A DNA stretch of 64,000 bases, taken from Narthecium ossifragum. Its lineage: Eukaryota > Streptophyta > Magnoliopsida > Dioscoreales > Nartheciaceae. The translations under genes and the position numbers were made by a program. Location of the stretch: contig OY986972.1 in NCBI GenBank assembly GCA_963920575.1, positions 2,268,956 to 2,332,955 on the forward strand, written 5' to 3'. How positions within the stretch are numbered: the stretch's first letter is position 1; each line of letters opens with the position of its first letter. The notes under the pieces are model-generated. The model saw only the letters and a program-made list of their open reading frames with translations. It had not been told where the DNA came from and did no database searches. Shown here piece after piece: positions 1 to 12,700 of this stretch.

Positions 1-833
1 ATCAATATCATTGTCAGAGGCTTGTGTCCCATGTTTTCTAGAGTTTGGTTAGTGTATATTTTTATTATGTGTTTTCTCATTACTAAACTTGTCAATAAGG
101 CAAGAACATATCTTCCAACTTGGCCAAACATTCAGACCTGCCTACGACCACGGTGTGCAAAAATAGGTCTCACACAAAATCAAAGTTCATGGCGTTCTAC
201 TTGCTTTTAATCTCAGTCCCTGTCAGTGTAGCATCAGGGCATTTCAAACCACATGATCCTTTTGGCCACTAGGAATGTCTCAAAATAAACTCTTACTTCA
301 TAGGGGTGTCTTCCTAGTTGCTCGTCTACTCAGTTCATACTTCCCCATGTTTGTACCAGATTTTCTCCCAAGTCCCAGCTAATTATGTTGATCCTGAAGT
401 ACATTTCCAAGCAATTTATAGTCCCTCTTTTCAATATATCCTTCTCTGGCCCTTATGTTCAGCTATAATCTCTTATTGGCTCCACGTGTTCTTTGGCACT
501 GCCTTATACGAAATGGAAAATGTTCTTGAATTTTGTATTTCTCCTCGGACAAAAAAGTTTGACATGTGAGACTGAGTATTTCTCCTCAGACAAAAAAGTT
601 TGACATGTGAGACTATGAGTTAGAAAGACACAAATTCTGTTTTCTTGACCAGACACATTACCAATAAAATGAACCTCACAAGAATGGGATGTCCTTTTAC
701 TCTTAATGCAATATCTTCGCACATCTATCATTGTCGTTTTTGTTTTCTTACAGATCCAACTGTGTATTGTATCATGTCTGTTTTTTTTTTTATTATACCT
801 TTTTACATTCTTATGCGAATGCACATTGTGCAG
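1..833. other. Presumed intron of the PLD-like gene
   Basis: No exon of the PLD family was recognised here. The stretch is AT-rich, ends in a pyrimidine-rich tract and cag before the exon at 834, and is best read as an intron. It holds the short tandem duplication at 535-614. Confidence 0.5.
535..614. repeat. 39-bp tandem duplication
   Basis: Two near-identical 39-bp copies (535-573 and 576-614, offset 41 bp) differ at one base (tcggac versus tcagac). They lie in the presumed PLD intron. Confidence 0.85.
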
Positions 834-1946
834 CTTTCCTTTGGTAAGTTCCAGGCGGATGAACAAGCATGGGTGGATACAATTAAATCTGTACAGATAG
901 GAGGCATTGTTAGAATAAGTACAATGGACTGGATTGGGCAGTCACAGTTTCTACAGCAGACGGTTTACTGGTCTTCTCTCTCATCTGCAATATCAGAGGT
1001 AATGGAATATGTTTCTCTAAGCCATTTCTTGCCGATAACTGGCAGTGGACCTGCCTGCTCTGCAAATGTGAATAACTAAATTTATATGAGAAGTTTCTAT
1101 AGACGGATGCCTAATATTCCTTCGGCTTAGATTTTTTTTATGCATAATCTTGGCTTAAAGACTTGGAAATCTCAAGGTGGTGGTCTCAGAAGAATTTTCA
1201 CAAATAATTACGTATGGAACTTCGGTTTCTTTCAACATCCTTATAAATGAGGATTAGAGAATCTGAACGAGTCGCTATGTATGGCAGCGGACGAGACAAG
1301 AGATCAAAAGAACAGATAGAATCCTAGTTGTATTGTACAACCACCATTTCACTTCCTAAGAAGAACCAAGATGTTGCTTGCATATAACAGTTGACTTTGT
1401 TTCTGTTAATATTTTCTTCACCAATTATATCTTCTCACCAAGCTTGTTTCAAATTTCCTTTCTGTTCTGTTTGATCTTATTAGTGATAAATTCTCTCAAC
1501 AGGTGGTCTTCTCCAAGAATGCGACTGTCAAACTTATAGTTGCATATTGGTCGCATAGTATTCAAGGCACTGATCAATATCTCAAGTCCCTCCTCTACTC
1601 CAACATCCTGTGTACATCCTCCAACTACAACAACTGCGGTGGTAAAGTCCAGATCAAGTATTACAAGGTGCCTGGGTATGATAAGACTGGACAGGCTATT
1701 AGCCATGCGAACCATACAGGAAACATCTACCCTGGATATACTCGAGTTAACCATGGAAAATATGCAGTGAGTGATGTGAGGGCGCATATTGGGACGAGCA
1801 ATCTCGTCTGGGATTATTTCTACACCACAGCGGGCGTCAGCTTCGGAACATATAATCCTGCCATTGTCACTCAACTACAAGAAATCTTCGATGCTGATTG
1901 GAATTCACCATATGCTACGCCAGTCGAGCCATTGCAGGCTGCCTAG
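834..1946 (+). CDS. PLD3-type phospholipase D-like protein, 3' part (two exons)
   Basis: Two exons are visible: 834-998 (after a cag acceptor, closed by a gtaatg donor) and 1503-1946 (after caacag, ending in a tag stop); both joins are phase 0. The second exon holds an HKD-type motif, HGKYAVSD (HxKx4D), the second catalytic half of the phospholipase D superfamily, followed by IGTSN and DYFYTTAG and a C-terminal DWNSPY block. These are hallmarks of the PLD3/PLD4-type single-polypeptide family, as I know it. The first HKD half and the N-terminus must lie upstream of the window, so the gene is 5'-truncated by the window edge. Known relatives sit in the endomembrane lumen and act as phosphodiesterases or exonucleases; the substrate of the plant form is not deducible here. 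The upstream boundary of exon 834 is the least certain point. Confidence 0.8.
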
Positions 1947-3000
1947 AGGTTATTGAAGTTTCTTCATTTACCATGAGGAGAGCATTCGATATTGAAGTAA
2001 AACCTTTCAAAGGCTCGATCCAGTTCTTGAAGATTTAGTTTATTTTCACCATTCGCTAAATAAACATGTTCTTCCATAGGGGATGTCTGAAAATAAGGAC
2101 ATGTATGTGGGAAGACATTTGATTCATGTGTATCATGGTGTGTAAAGCTTCTCTTGTTAACACTTTGAGAAAATAAATTATTCCCAGTTCTGTGCATGAA
2201 TTGCAAGTCTGCTAGCTCGTAATATTGCAGGATTTTGTTCATACCATAGCACAACAGGCTTATGTTCGATCCCATGGACTTCAAAAATTGTAGGACAGGG
2301 GCTTTTTATATCTCAAATAGAGTAAAACATCCTTGAATATTCATGGGACAAACCCTTAATTGTGTTTCCATCTGCTTAATGACTCTTTTGTGCTGTAATG
2401 ATGTCACCCATATAATAGGAATATATGAGATTAATTATGGCTTAGTCAGGTTGTAAATTTTGATACAATGTCCTTACATGGTCGTCGCCGAAAAAAAAAT
2501 TTGGTGCGCTTCCTTTCGCTCGTAAAGATCAGCCTGTAAGCTTTTGAGAGAACATAAATCTTTAAAGCCAAAAGACAAACTTAAAATCCCTTAATGAAGG
2601 ATCCAAAAAAATTATGGTCGAACGCATACAACATCGCGACATAATAGAGCAACTTAAATGTACTGAAGGATATAAATGCAGGAACCCATTGGGTGTACAT
2701 CACTTTATGTTAATGCTCAAACTCGAAGGCATACATCATCAAACATACCAATATAAAAGAGACCAAATCACAAAATTTCATCCTGGATTCCTGGATGCGG
2801 CTCAAAATGCAGATGTACAAGAAACAGTTCACAATAAGCCAGGTTTAAAAGCCCTAAACCATAATTGTTTAGGCAGCACATCAACATAATGGTTGCAAAC
2901 GCTGTACAATAACAGAGGACTTAGAAAGAAGCAAAACAAAAACTCATTTATTTTGCCAGTAACAGAGAAAAGGGGAAAGAGTGGCAAACCTCTACTTCAT
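1947..3000. other. Intergenic, 3' ends of two convergent genes
   Basis: The PLD-like gene ends at 1946 and the minus-strand gene ends at 3001, so both 3' UTRs should lie here. No convincing coding stretch or RNA gene was seen. Confidence 0.5.
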
Positions 3001-5706
3001 CTATGAAACAGGATTCTCAGCAAGCCGCACCGTTCTCGGAAGCATAAACTCAGCAAAGATAGGATAATGCGATGATGGATAAAAACCATCCATGTTGTCA
3101 TTTACAATTTCACATGAGGCCGCCACCAAAGAGCGTCCCCTGAAAAGGATCCAGTCTACATGCAAATCCTGGGTCTGGCGATCCCAGCAGAGGCAAAGAG
3201 CTCTGAATATCAGCTTCATAAACTCCATAGCACCTTGTTTGTCACCTGCAGAACCACAGTCAAATTGTTTACAGAGATCGTTGAATGAATAATGCAAGGT
3301 TAAGTCTTTAGAGGTGTAAAATGGAACATGTTGTCTTGTCCTATAATGAAATCTTCTTCCAATAAGACAGATTAATCCAGAATGTAGGACCAAGAATTAC
3401 CCTTGAACCCGTGGTATGTCCGTATCAGAGAGACATTTTTCCGCACCCGAGCATAAGACCAAGCATCTTTCATATCACCAACAATACCGTGTTCCCTGAT
3501 GTCAAATAATGAAGAAAACCCACCAAGTAACTACCTTTATACATCAGTATAAATATGAGGACACCTCATAAACTAAAGTAAATCTGATATACTTGTGCAA
3601 AATAAGTGTTTCACCAGAAGCGAGTATTTCAATTTGGTAATTTGACTTGATGATCAATTACATAGTGATGCCTGTACAACATATCTCAAGAGCGAGGAGA
3701 GTAAACGGGCATAGAAAGGAGACCGGCATAACATCACACAGTTAATGGAGGTAAAAGCATCCAATAGGATAACATAGCAATATGCATCATGAACCTTTTT
3801 AAGTGAATGAAAAGCACCAACGGAACAATAGGTATTATGTGCTATTGAGCAAATTCCTAGTTTCAATTAGCTGTTTGATAGGTATATCTGTTGCAACTGC
3901 TTGACAATACATGCTACCTAATTAAAAGCAATAGCGAGAGAATAGCTAAGATATATCCTATCTGCTCTTTCTTTCCCTTGGTCCATAATTTTATTTCTGT
4001 AATCAATAAACTCATTTATTTATTTATAATCTAGTTTTGCAGAACTCAGTCCATTGCTCCAGAAGTTAGTTTTAATCAGTCAAATATATGCTAACGAGGT
4101 TCTCCATTTATCACGATACCTTGACCTCCCAAGCAAAAACCGCCCTGTTGTCGATTCCTTTCGTGTGTTGAATCCTCCACAATACACAACTGGCAAATTT
4201 GGAGGTGATGATGCTATATGCTGCCATGTGAGTAAAGCACTTCGTCTGCGTGCACGAGGGCTGGATTCATCCATGTTTGTATTCACAATCTGGAAGCTAA
4301 AACCTGGCGGTTCAACTCTTTTAAGCTGAAATGTGTAGAAATCATGTCAAAGAACCCAGCCCTACTTAAATGTTTGAAATCCTATATCGACAATGATGAA
4401 CAAGAGAAGAAAAAGAACAACAATATGATCGAAAGAAAGGATATAGCCCAAGTAGAGATGCATGGCACTGTGGAACCCCATGACATGCTTCCCGGAACAG
4501 AAGGTGATTCTGACAACCAAAAGGTACCTCCTTCAAGAAGTTCCACCTTCATAACATTTAGCATCAATTTCAATTCTTCGTAGATGAAGAGATATCCTAG
4601 CACTGTCAGAGCATAGAATCTCCCAGAAAAAATAGCATCGATAACTTCTTCACAAGTGCTGAATAAAAACACTACAGACCTTCTCCTTATCATAGAAAAT
4701 GGTGCAATATTCATCAGAAGTGTCCTGCGATCCTTTCCTTGAAATTCCAAATTGATCATAACCTGCATGATTAACAGCACCAATCACATTGCTAGCTACA
4801 CATTTCACTCAATGGCAAAACAAAAACAACAGAACCGGAGGTCTAAGCCAATCATGAATGTTTGTGTGCATGCTAGTCAAATAGGAGGATGGGATAAGGT
4901 AAAGATACAAAAATGTGATAATTAGTCACTAATGTGCTGATAATAAATGCATAGATAGAGCTGAAATAAAGACATAGTATTAATACCTTAGTTTTGCTGG
5001 TTTAATGTTTCTACATTCATATATACATTCCTAAAGACCATTGGAGCTTCAGATCATTTATGTGATCTCAAAGAAGCCATCGATTAGCAGATAAGAAGAG
5101 GTTGCTCAAGTTGCCAAAGTACTTAACTGTCACAGCATTAACCTTAGAGAGTTAGATTGTGATATCTCAACGAAACCATCGATTAGCAGATACGAAGAGG
5201 TTGCTCAAGTTGCCAAAGTATTTAATGCTCACAGAATTAACCTTAGAAAGTTAGATTGTGATCTATTTAGCCTAAATAATGCATTCAAGCTTCCAAGAAC
5301 AACAAGAGACGCCAGTCATTGAGAAAAGATTTGAAATTTACCTGGCAAACACTGCTGTAGAAAGTCCAACTGCCACTTTAAGCCTAAACCACCAAAAACC
5401 AACCAAAAACAAGGAAACCCATTACCGATTAAAAACCCCAAAAAGATCCCAAGAAAAAGCAAGGTGATTGGCAGCTTAGAAATGCCCCAAAACCACAATA
5501 AAACTGGAGATCTAAGAACATGGGCAAGCTGGTAATGGATCAAACAGATGGAAAGGTCCAACCTTGCTGTGTGCAGAGGATGCAAGGCGAGTAGCTGGTG
5601 ATCACCGAGACGCAGAGGTCCCTCCTCTTCGCCCACGAATTGGGGCTCTCCTCCAGCTGACCCCCCTCGTACAGGTTCAGCGTCATCACCGAGATCGACA
5701 CCTGCA

Positions 5707-5707
<1 letters not shown>
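3001..5707 (-). CDS. Endonuclease/exonuclease/phosphatase-fold protein (At2g48030-like)
   Basis: Seven exons join in phase into 308 codons: 5563-5707, 5342-5383, 4680-4762, 4445-4546, 4120-4334, 3401-3495 and 3001-3245. The start (MQVSISVMTLNLYEGG) is chosen because family similarity begins there; an upstream in-frame extension is only a GA-repeat translation. The protein has the order of a DNase I-like fold: MTLN, CTQQG, NTNMDE, CGGFNT, HVDWIL, SSHYP. Compared with canonical motifs (QE, THLD, GDFN, SDH), catalytic residues are replaced: E to Q48, H to N144, D to G178 and D to S286; only H287 and N11 remain. I infer a pseudoenzyme or a changed chemistry. The intron between exons 4 and 5 is U12 AT-AC type. 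Assignment to the At2g48030 family is from memory of its sequence. The gene follows the aminopeptidase on the same strand. Confidence 0.85.
4335..4444 (-). other. U12-type AT-AC intron
   Basis: On the minus strand the exon ends tgg gct (4445) and the intron begins ATATCCTTTC, an exact match to the U12 donor consensus. TTCTTTGAC (4354-4346) differs from the U12 branch consensus TTCCTTRAC at one position, and its branch A lies 12 nt before the terminal AC at 4335. The next exon opens ACA TTT CAG in phase. No GT donor in this region gives a sensible protein. Using the later AG (exon from 4325) would also be in frame but would lose three residues the family has. Confidence 0.85.
5058..5262. repeat. 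About 100-bp tandem duplication in an intron
   Basis: Two diverged copies (about 5058-5160 and 5161-5262) share ccatcgattagcagata, gaagaggttgctcaagttg and a gttagattgtgat end. They lie in the 4763-5341 intron of the EEP-like gene. Confidence 0.75.
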
Positions 5708-5744
<37 letters not shown>

Positions 5745-6720
5745 GTCTCCTTCCTTATGGATCTGCACCTGGTATCAAGAAAACCAAACAAGAAGAGAAG
5801 AAGCCAAGAAGTTCACATCTTTGTTTTGTACTGGAACAATACATATACTAATAAAAATCATAAACTATGAATGGGTTTCAATCAAGATAGTAAACTTTTT
5901 AGAGAGAGAAACTAGAGAGAGAGAGAGAGAGAGAGTGGTGGGTGTTCGGACATGATTGGAGGGTATGCGGCATAGAGGATCAGGACCGTCTGATTCATTG
6001 GATCATCATGCTATGACTTCCCCTGGACTCTGGAGTCTCCCCTCAATCCAGCCACTTCCGGGTGAGTTGGCAAGACACCTGCAAAATTTCAAGGGGTTGG
6101 ATAAAAAATTTGATTTACTTATTTTCTTTTATTTTTTATTTTTTATTTAACTACACTGTTTATAGGATAGTTTGGAGGGGAAAAGAAGAGTTGATATCAT
6201 AAAACCCCCTGCAAAGATACCTAATATCAGAGACCCCTGTATGTCTGACTATATAGCCCCAGAAAACATACGGATTGTATCAAGAACCCTTCAAGGCTAA
6301 TTTAATGTGAATATATAGATTAAGTGACTAAACTAACCCTAGCCACTTTTTCAGGGTGAAAAAAATACAATATTGACCAAAGAAAACAAACAAAACATAA
6401 GAGTTTTGTGAAAATTTTATAGGTGCTAAAATGGATATAGATTTCCAACTGCGAGCTTGGATTTAAATTTTAGCAACACAATTCCAGTTCAATTCCCACG
6501 CATCATAAAACAATAATGAGCCATACAAGTTACCAATCTCAATTTATGGACCAATCTTGAAACAAAAGTGTTGAAGTTTATCAAGATTTCAGACAATGCA
6601 AGCGTTCACTTTCAAGCATGTCATTTATTCCTCATATAAGGAAGGTTGATGAGATTGCCAACATCTTTGCAATCGCTTGTCCGAGGAGCACCGCAGCAGT
6701 TCTCTGTGCTTCGAGTTCAT
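5708..6720. other. Intergenic: 5' region of the EEP-like gene, 3' region of the aminopeptidase
   Basis: Contains a CT tract at about 5711-5741, read as GA repeat in the 5' UTR of the minus-strand EEP-like gene, and a second GA tract at about 5912-5935. The aminopeptidase stop is at 6721, so its 3' UTR lies in the upper part. No other gene was recognised. Confidence 0.5.
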
Positions 6721-9700
6721 CTAAGAAGAATTCTTCTGCACCCATTCTACCAAAGTTGAAACCCCAAACCCTGTTGCATTGCGTTTCTTTTCGTTCCATA
6801 CAGGACCAGCCATGTCTATGTGCAGCCACTGGACCTTCTCATCGACAAACTGCAGTCAAAATAGGGAATGCAGTATTAATTCAAATACCTCAGCACTATC
6901 GAACCAGCACTGTTCTGGTTCTGATATGTGGAGATTATAGCCAATTTAAGAGCAAAGATTGAAAAAAATAGATGTTCTTCTTGGCATATCATTGTTGCTT
7001 TACCCCGTATCATTCTTACAATATATCTACAAGATCGTATTATGTCAATCAAAGGTATCTAAAAGCTAGAACTTTTAAGGGGGATGCTCAGGAGTGAAAG
7101 GAATTAGAAGTGAAACAGAACAATGATCTCACCTGCTTTAAGAAAAGTGCAGCAGTGATAGAGCCACCTTGGCGGCCACCGGTGTTAACCATATCAGCTA
7201 CTCCGGATTTCATGGACTCCCAGTAGCTTTCCTCCAATGGCATCCTCCAAAACTTCTCGCCTGTAATATCTGAAGCTGCGAGGATCTCCTTTGCAAGGTC
7301 ATCGCTAGGTGTGAAAATTCCTGGAAGAGTAAATTCTCAATAGTTAATTAGCAGTTAAAAAGGAAACAAGTATTTCTCTCAGCATTTACTTCTGGCTACT
7401 ATAATACTGCTTAATTAAAAAATGATTAGACTAAGAAAATCATTCAAAGGATATTATCCACTACAAGCTTGAATGGTTTTGGACCATGCATAAGAAACGA
7501 TTGTGCCAAGAAATGGAGGACTAGAATACAAAAGATTTCTCACCTGCAATACTAGGTCCAAGGGCAACAACACATGCACCAGTTAGAGTTGCCAAATCTA
7601 CCACCTGAGTGCATAATTTAAACAAGGGTCAAGAACTATACTGGAAAGTCACTTAAAAAAAGAGTTTGGGAATGGGCAAATAGTCATGGCTAACATAAAT
7701 ATCTTGAGTTTGCATGAAAATACCTTCTCAACACCTTGGTTGCAAGCATAAACCAAAGCATCTGCAAGCGTAAGTCTGCCCTCGGCATCAGTGTTATTTA
7801 CCTAAAATTCATTCATGGATGTTAGGAACTAGAAGTGAATCACCATGATTCAGATTTCCTAACATAAATCATAAAGATGACCGACTACCTAAAACTCAGA
7901 TAGAACAAATTTAAACAAAAGTATGATGTGAGTCCACCAGTGGTCAGCAGCTATAGGCAGTTATAAACATGAGTTGTTATCCTTTAGTACGTTATCTATG
8001 GGTTGCTAGGTTGCACTATTCTGGTAGCCATCTCCAAGTGCCTAAAATGCTTATTCATTCAAGCGGTATTGATCTGCACTACCATTCAAGCACTATTGAT
8101 TCTGCACCTTTGTATTCGGCATAAGCATAGTTCGGGGACTGAGGTTTTGTTCCCATTCTTCAATCAATGTTATCTGCTGTAATTAGTTAGTGAAAGTCTC
8201 ACCCTGAAGAATAATATCTTCAACCTGATAATCCTAATTAAGATCTTTCATTTTGCCTAACTGCATCATAATTAGGTTGCATCAAGCATCAGAAGCAAGT
8301 GTCAGACAACCAGACAAGTGGCACATATGTCAAAAGGAGATTCTTGGAGGAGACCTCCACTGGCATGAAAGGAGACGGTTGATATAAAAAGACAGAACAT
8401 GTTAGTTGGAACTATGAATGAGGATGGGGCCAAACAGTAATTGTGTTTAGGAGTCCTCAACATTTCATATATATTTAGAAAGAAATATGAAGATGCTTCC
8501 CAAAAGGCAATTCTGGGACAAGCTGACAAGTGGCATACAAACCAAAAGGACGAGATTCTAGGAGGGAACCTCAATCGACATGTGCATGACAGAACATGTT
8601 TGGAAAAATACTTGGAGCTCACCACAAAAAATTCAGCAGGGTATATGAATGGGTATTTCGGAGATAGTAGTTGTCACATGAAAGAATTGGATAAGTAATA
8701 AGTGCTGTTACAGTAACTCAATTTGAAATGCTACAGTTATATAGCATAACACCACTTTAAAAAAAAACATGGAACAATGTCAGAATTTAATCATGACCAC
8801 AAAGAATTTGCTTCTAAAGGTGATCAACCAAAGAAGTCTGCAAAGAATTTGAGCATAGTACAAAAAGGTTAAAGTTTTTATATGCAGCATCTTTTATTAT
8901 TGGTGCCAAAGGTAAGATTAAAGAATAAGCTACCATCATGGACACATGAATTTTTAGAATATATGGAAGAAAAGGAGCTTTAATAATAACTGCAAGTCCC
9001 TATGAACAAAAGTGATAGAGGTGCATATGTGTGCCTGTGTAGGCAGCTGCACGTCTCCTGTGCTCAAAATTCGGAAATCAAACTACAACACGAGAAATTA
9101 ATGAACTTTTCACTTTACAATTAATTGATAAAATCCTCTACCAAACACTAATCTATCTGAGAATGTGCACTAAGTTAACAAGTTCACATAGATCAAACAC
9201 TTCTGAATTATTTATTGCAAGGAAGAAGAAAAGTTACCTCGATAGTTTTGCCATTAGATGCTGTCACTACATCTCCAGGTCTCATGCCTGTGCCGCTGAT
9301 CATATTTTCACAGGCAGCAACAATAAAGTGAACCTGAAAAGAAAAATTAGGGGTGCATTCATTAACACAGGCCTAGCATCTGCTGACTAACCAGCACATC
9401 TCATTTATTGCCAGCAATTCCTGCCATAAATGTATATAGAAAAGCTTGCCTCAACTCCTGTCGGTTTAATTTGACCTATGGCTTTTGCAGCACCAAAAAC
9501 TGCAGCTGAACCTCCCATATCGAATTTCATTAGCTCTATTGAACAGCCTGGCCCAGTTTTAATGTTGTAACCACCACTGCCACCAGAAAGGAAATCAATG
9601 AATGAATGCTTTGAACACCTCTGAGATTGCAGCAGATGCATCTAATAACAACCCAGAGAATTACCACTACGAAAAAAGCATGGACATACCCAAAAAAGAG

Positions 9701-12700
9701 AATGTGTGTTAACAAATTCCACAACTTCACTAGGAAATGCTAGGAAGAACTAAGAATGAAGAGGAAAGTAAGTATTTATGCTACTTTCTTCAAATTCCAA
9801 TGCAAGAAGCAATCAAGAATCAGTTTACCTGTCAAATGTTAATCCCTTGCCAACTATAGCCAACTTTCTTTTTACATCACCCTTTGGTGGTTTGTAACAT
9901 AAATGGATGAAATGTGGTGGGTTGGCAGACGCGGCAGCAACACCCAGGTATGAACCCATCTTTAGTTCTTTGCATTGCTCTGCATCTAATACTTTTGCAG
10001 TAAGAACATCACTGTATAATGATGCGATTTTTGAGGCCTCTTCTGCCAGTACACCTACAAGAACAGAAGTACAGAAAAGCAAATTCAGAACCCATTTGTT
10101 CACTTTAAACAAAGAGAATACAGAACTAAACGTTGATGATGCCAAGAACACGTTCAGCACAGGGAAAGAAGGAAAGTGAAAGATGATCCCTTACTCACCA
10201 GGAGTGAGCACATTGGCCGGTGCATTCACAAGCTCCTTTCCGAAAATGACACCAGAGCAAACATCAGTTGCATATTTGAGCTTCTGTTCTAGTTCTGCCC
10301 CAGACCCCAAGCCAATAATATCAACTGCCTTAAGTTGTGCCTTTTTCGATTCCGACTTAAACCTGTTGTCTTCAAACACCCCTAGCACAGTTCCTAGAGC
10401 CAAAACCATGATGCAGAAGTTAGTTGTAGTACAGATTCCAAATAGGCACATTAACAGCTCGGTGTAAATGCCATCGATAATCAAATGTTATATGCTCTCC
10501 TCCAAACCCCCTGGCGCATATCACAGAAAGCAGAGAACCCATACCTGATGCAATCGCTGAAGCTGCATTGAGCTTGCATTCTTCTGAAATGTTGGATGCA
10601 AAAGCAATAGCAGCATTGCTTGCCTGGGCAGCCTTAGCAGCTGCTGCAAGAGCCTCTCCAATGCTTCGATATATGCTTGTAGCAGAGGAGGTGCTGGTCC
10701 CTACTAGACTAAGCCTTTTAAAACCCAGACCAGGAAGCCTAAGGACTGTTGACTGACCAGCTTTTCCAGTGAAATCTTCCTCAGCAGAAGCCTCCGCCAA
10801 AAGACCACCAAGCCGTTCATCCAACTTTTTGAGGATAGCGTTTTCAAACTTGGAGTCTGAGTCTTTTGACATATCTTTCTCTGAGACAGCAACTGCAAGC
10901 ATGTCTCCCTTCCACTCTGCACAATCAATCTCTTTCGCGGAGAATGCAATCTACACGAGAAGGATTTGGTATAAACAAGATTTGGTATAAACAAACAAGC
11001 GAATTAGGAAATAGCTGGAAAACTCCTCGTTCAATTAATTATGTCGATACTGAAACCCAGAGTCAACAAAAATTCCAGTCCCAGATCCAAAGTGCACTAC
11101 CGGTTAAAAGATAGCACATTAAAGACTCCCAAACGAGAATCCAAATCAAATGAAAACAAGAAAACAATTTTCACAACAGAGCAAGTAATCCTGTCATTTC
11201 AATGGAACATAAGCTGACACAAAGATTAAAAGAAGCGATGATTCAAGAACTATCCGACACTATCCTTTGCAACAGAACTTTCTTTTGATGTCAAAATCCA
11301 AAAGATACAACTAGGGTTAAATAAATCATTGCGTACACCAAGTGGCCATTTCCAAATTCGAAGCAAGATAACAATCTTTGATACCCAATTCAGTAGACCA
11401 CAATTAAACCCAGGAAATTTTTTAAAAATAATATTATTTTAATAAAATATTATTAAAATATACCTCTAGTACGAGTATTTACGGGATATAGCTCCCCGCC
11501 AGCATTGCCATTGGCTTTTTAAACGCTGGTCCATAAAGTATAACTTGGAGTTACGGTTTCCATAACTCCATTTTACAAATTATCCCTGATGAAGCCGTCC
11601 TCCTCCTCCCCCCCCCCCCCCCCCAAGTACTCCTTCATCACCATCGGCCCTCTTAGCCGGAGCTCCCCCACCCTCTCCGTCACCACATCCACCACCCTTC
11701 CCTCCGTCCCGGCAATAGCCTCCGAACCGAAACCTCTCTCCCCACCGTCTTCTTCGACTTAAGGAAGACGGTCGCCGCCCCTATGGTCTCCGTCAACCTG
11801 TACTCCTGCCTCACCCTCACCCACGGGTATCTCATGGGAAACTCTCTCGCCACGTCCTCCGCTAGCGACGCCGCCCCTATCACTATTCTTCTCAAGCTCG
11901 ATAGGTCCCACTTGGCGTTGGGAGCCGCCTTAAGCATCACCAAGAGCACCGTCGGCACGGCGTGGATGATGCTGATGTGGTAGCTAGCCACGGCGTCCAT
12001 GGCGGCGGCGAGATCGAACAGCGACATCACCACCGTGGTGGACCCGTGCACGGGAACCAAGTCGGAAGTGGGATGACCAAGTCGCCGCCCTCCATCAGCT
12101 CCGTGGTGGACCGCAGGGGCGGCATCACCCCCGTGGTGGAACCCGTGCACGGCAACCCGGAAGCGGCGCCGCCTCCGGATCCCCGCCCTCCATCAGCTCC
12201 TCCGCGGAGAGGGGGATGACCAAGTCATCGGCAGAGGCAGCGGCTTCGGAGCAGGTCATGAGGAGGACGGGGATGTCGATGGCCATGAGTTTTTGGGCTT
12301 CATCAGGGGTGGAGATGGCGAGGGTACCGCCGGAGTCGTCATCTGCTTGGCGATCTCGGCGGACGTGGCGAAGGGGTTGGCGGGGGAGATGACGCCGGCG
12401 GTGGCGAGGACGGCGATCATGATTGGGGGGGGTGGGTTAGAGGATGGACTTGGGGGAGAGGTATATTTTAATAATATTTTATTAAAATATTATTATTTTT
12501 TAAAAAAATTGTCCTTAAACCCAAAGACGAGTACAGCATAATAGAAAATTCGTCAAGATCGCCTCAGAGCATCTCCAACCACATTCTCCATTTTGGAGAA
12601 TCTGACTATCATAAAAAATGTATAAAGGTGTTTTTGGAGGATGGCAACTCCAATCACCATTCTCTATACTGCTTCTCCATTTCAATATTTCTTCTAAATA

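Larger units (their letters stand above)
11413..12514. mobile_element. Pack-MULE (non-autonomous Mutator-like element)
   Basis: The 1,102-bp element is flanked by a perfect 9-bp direct repeat, ttaaaccca, at 11404-11412 and 12515-12523. Its ends form a roughly 55-bp AT-rich terminal inverted repeat: left starts GGAAATTTTTTAAAAATAAT and runs to atacctct at about 11467; right, read inward, starts GGACAATTTTTTTAAAAAAT and ends in the same atacctct. A 9-bp duplication, GG termini and an acquired gene fragment are diagnostic of Pack-MULEs as known from rice. There is no transposase. The interior is far more GC-rich than the surrounding intron and carries a 4CL-like fragment. It sits in the first intron of the aminopeptidase gene. 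Confidence 0.87.

Noticed and set aside
4326..4444. AT-AG or GT-AG alternative for the U12 intron
   Set aside because: No GT donor fits. Ending at the AG before 4325 keeps the frame but drops three residues that relatives have, and the AC end is at the ideal distance from the branch site.
5708..5791. In-frame upstream extension of the EEP-like protein
   Set aside because: It is a GA-microsatellite translation (Arg/Glu repeats) and family similarity begins at the Met at 5707.
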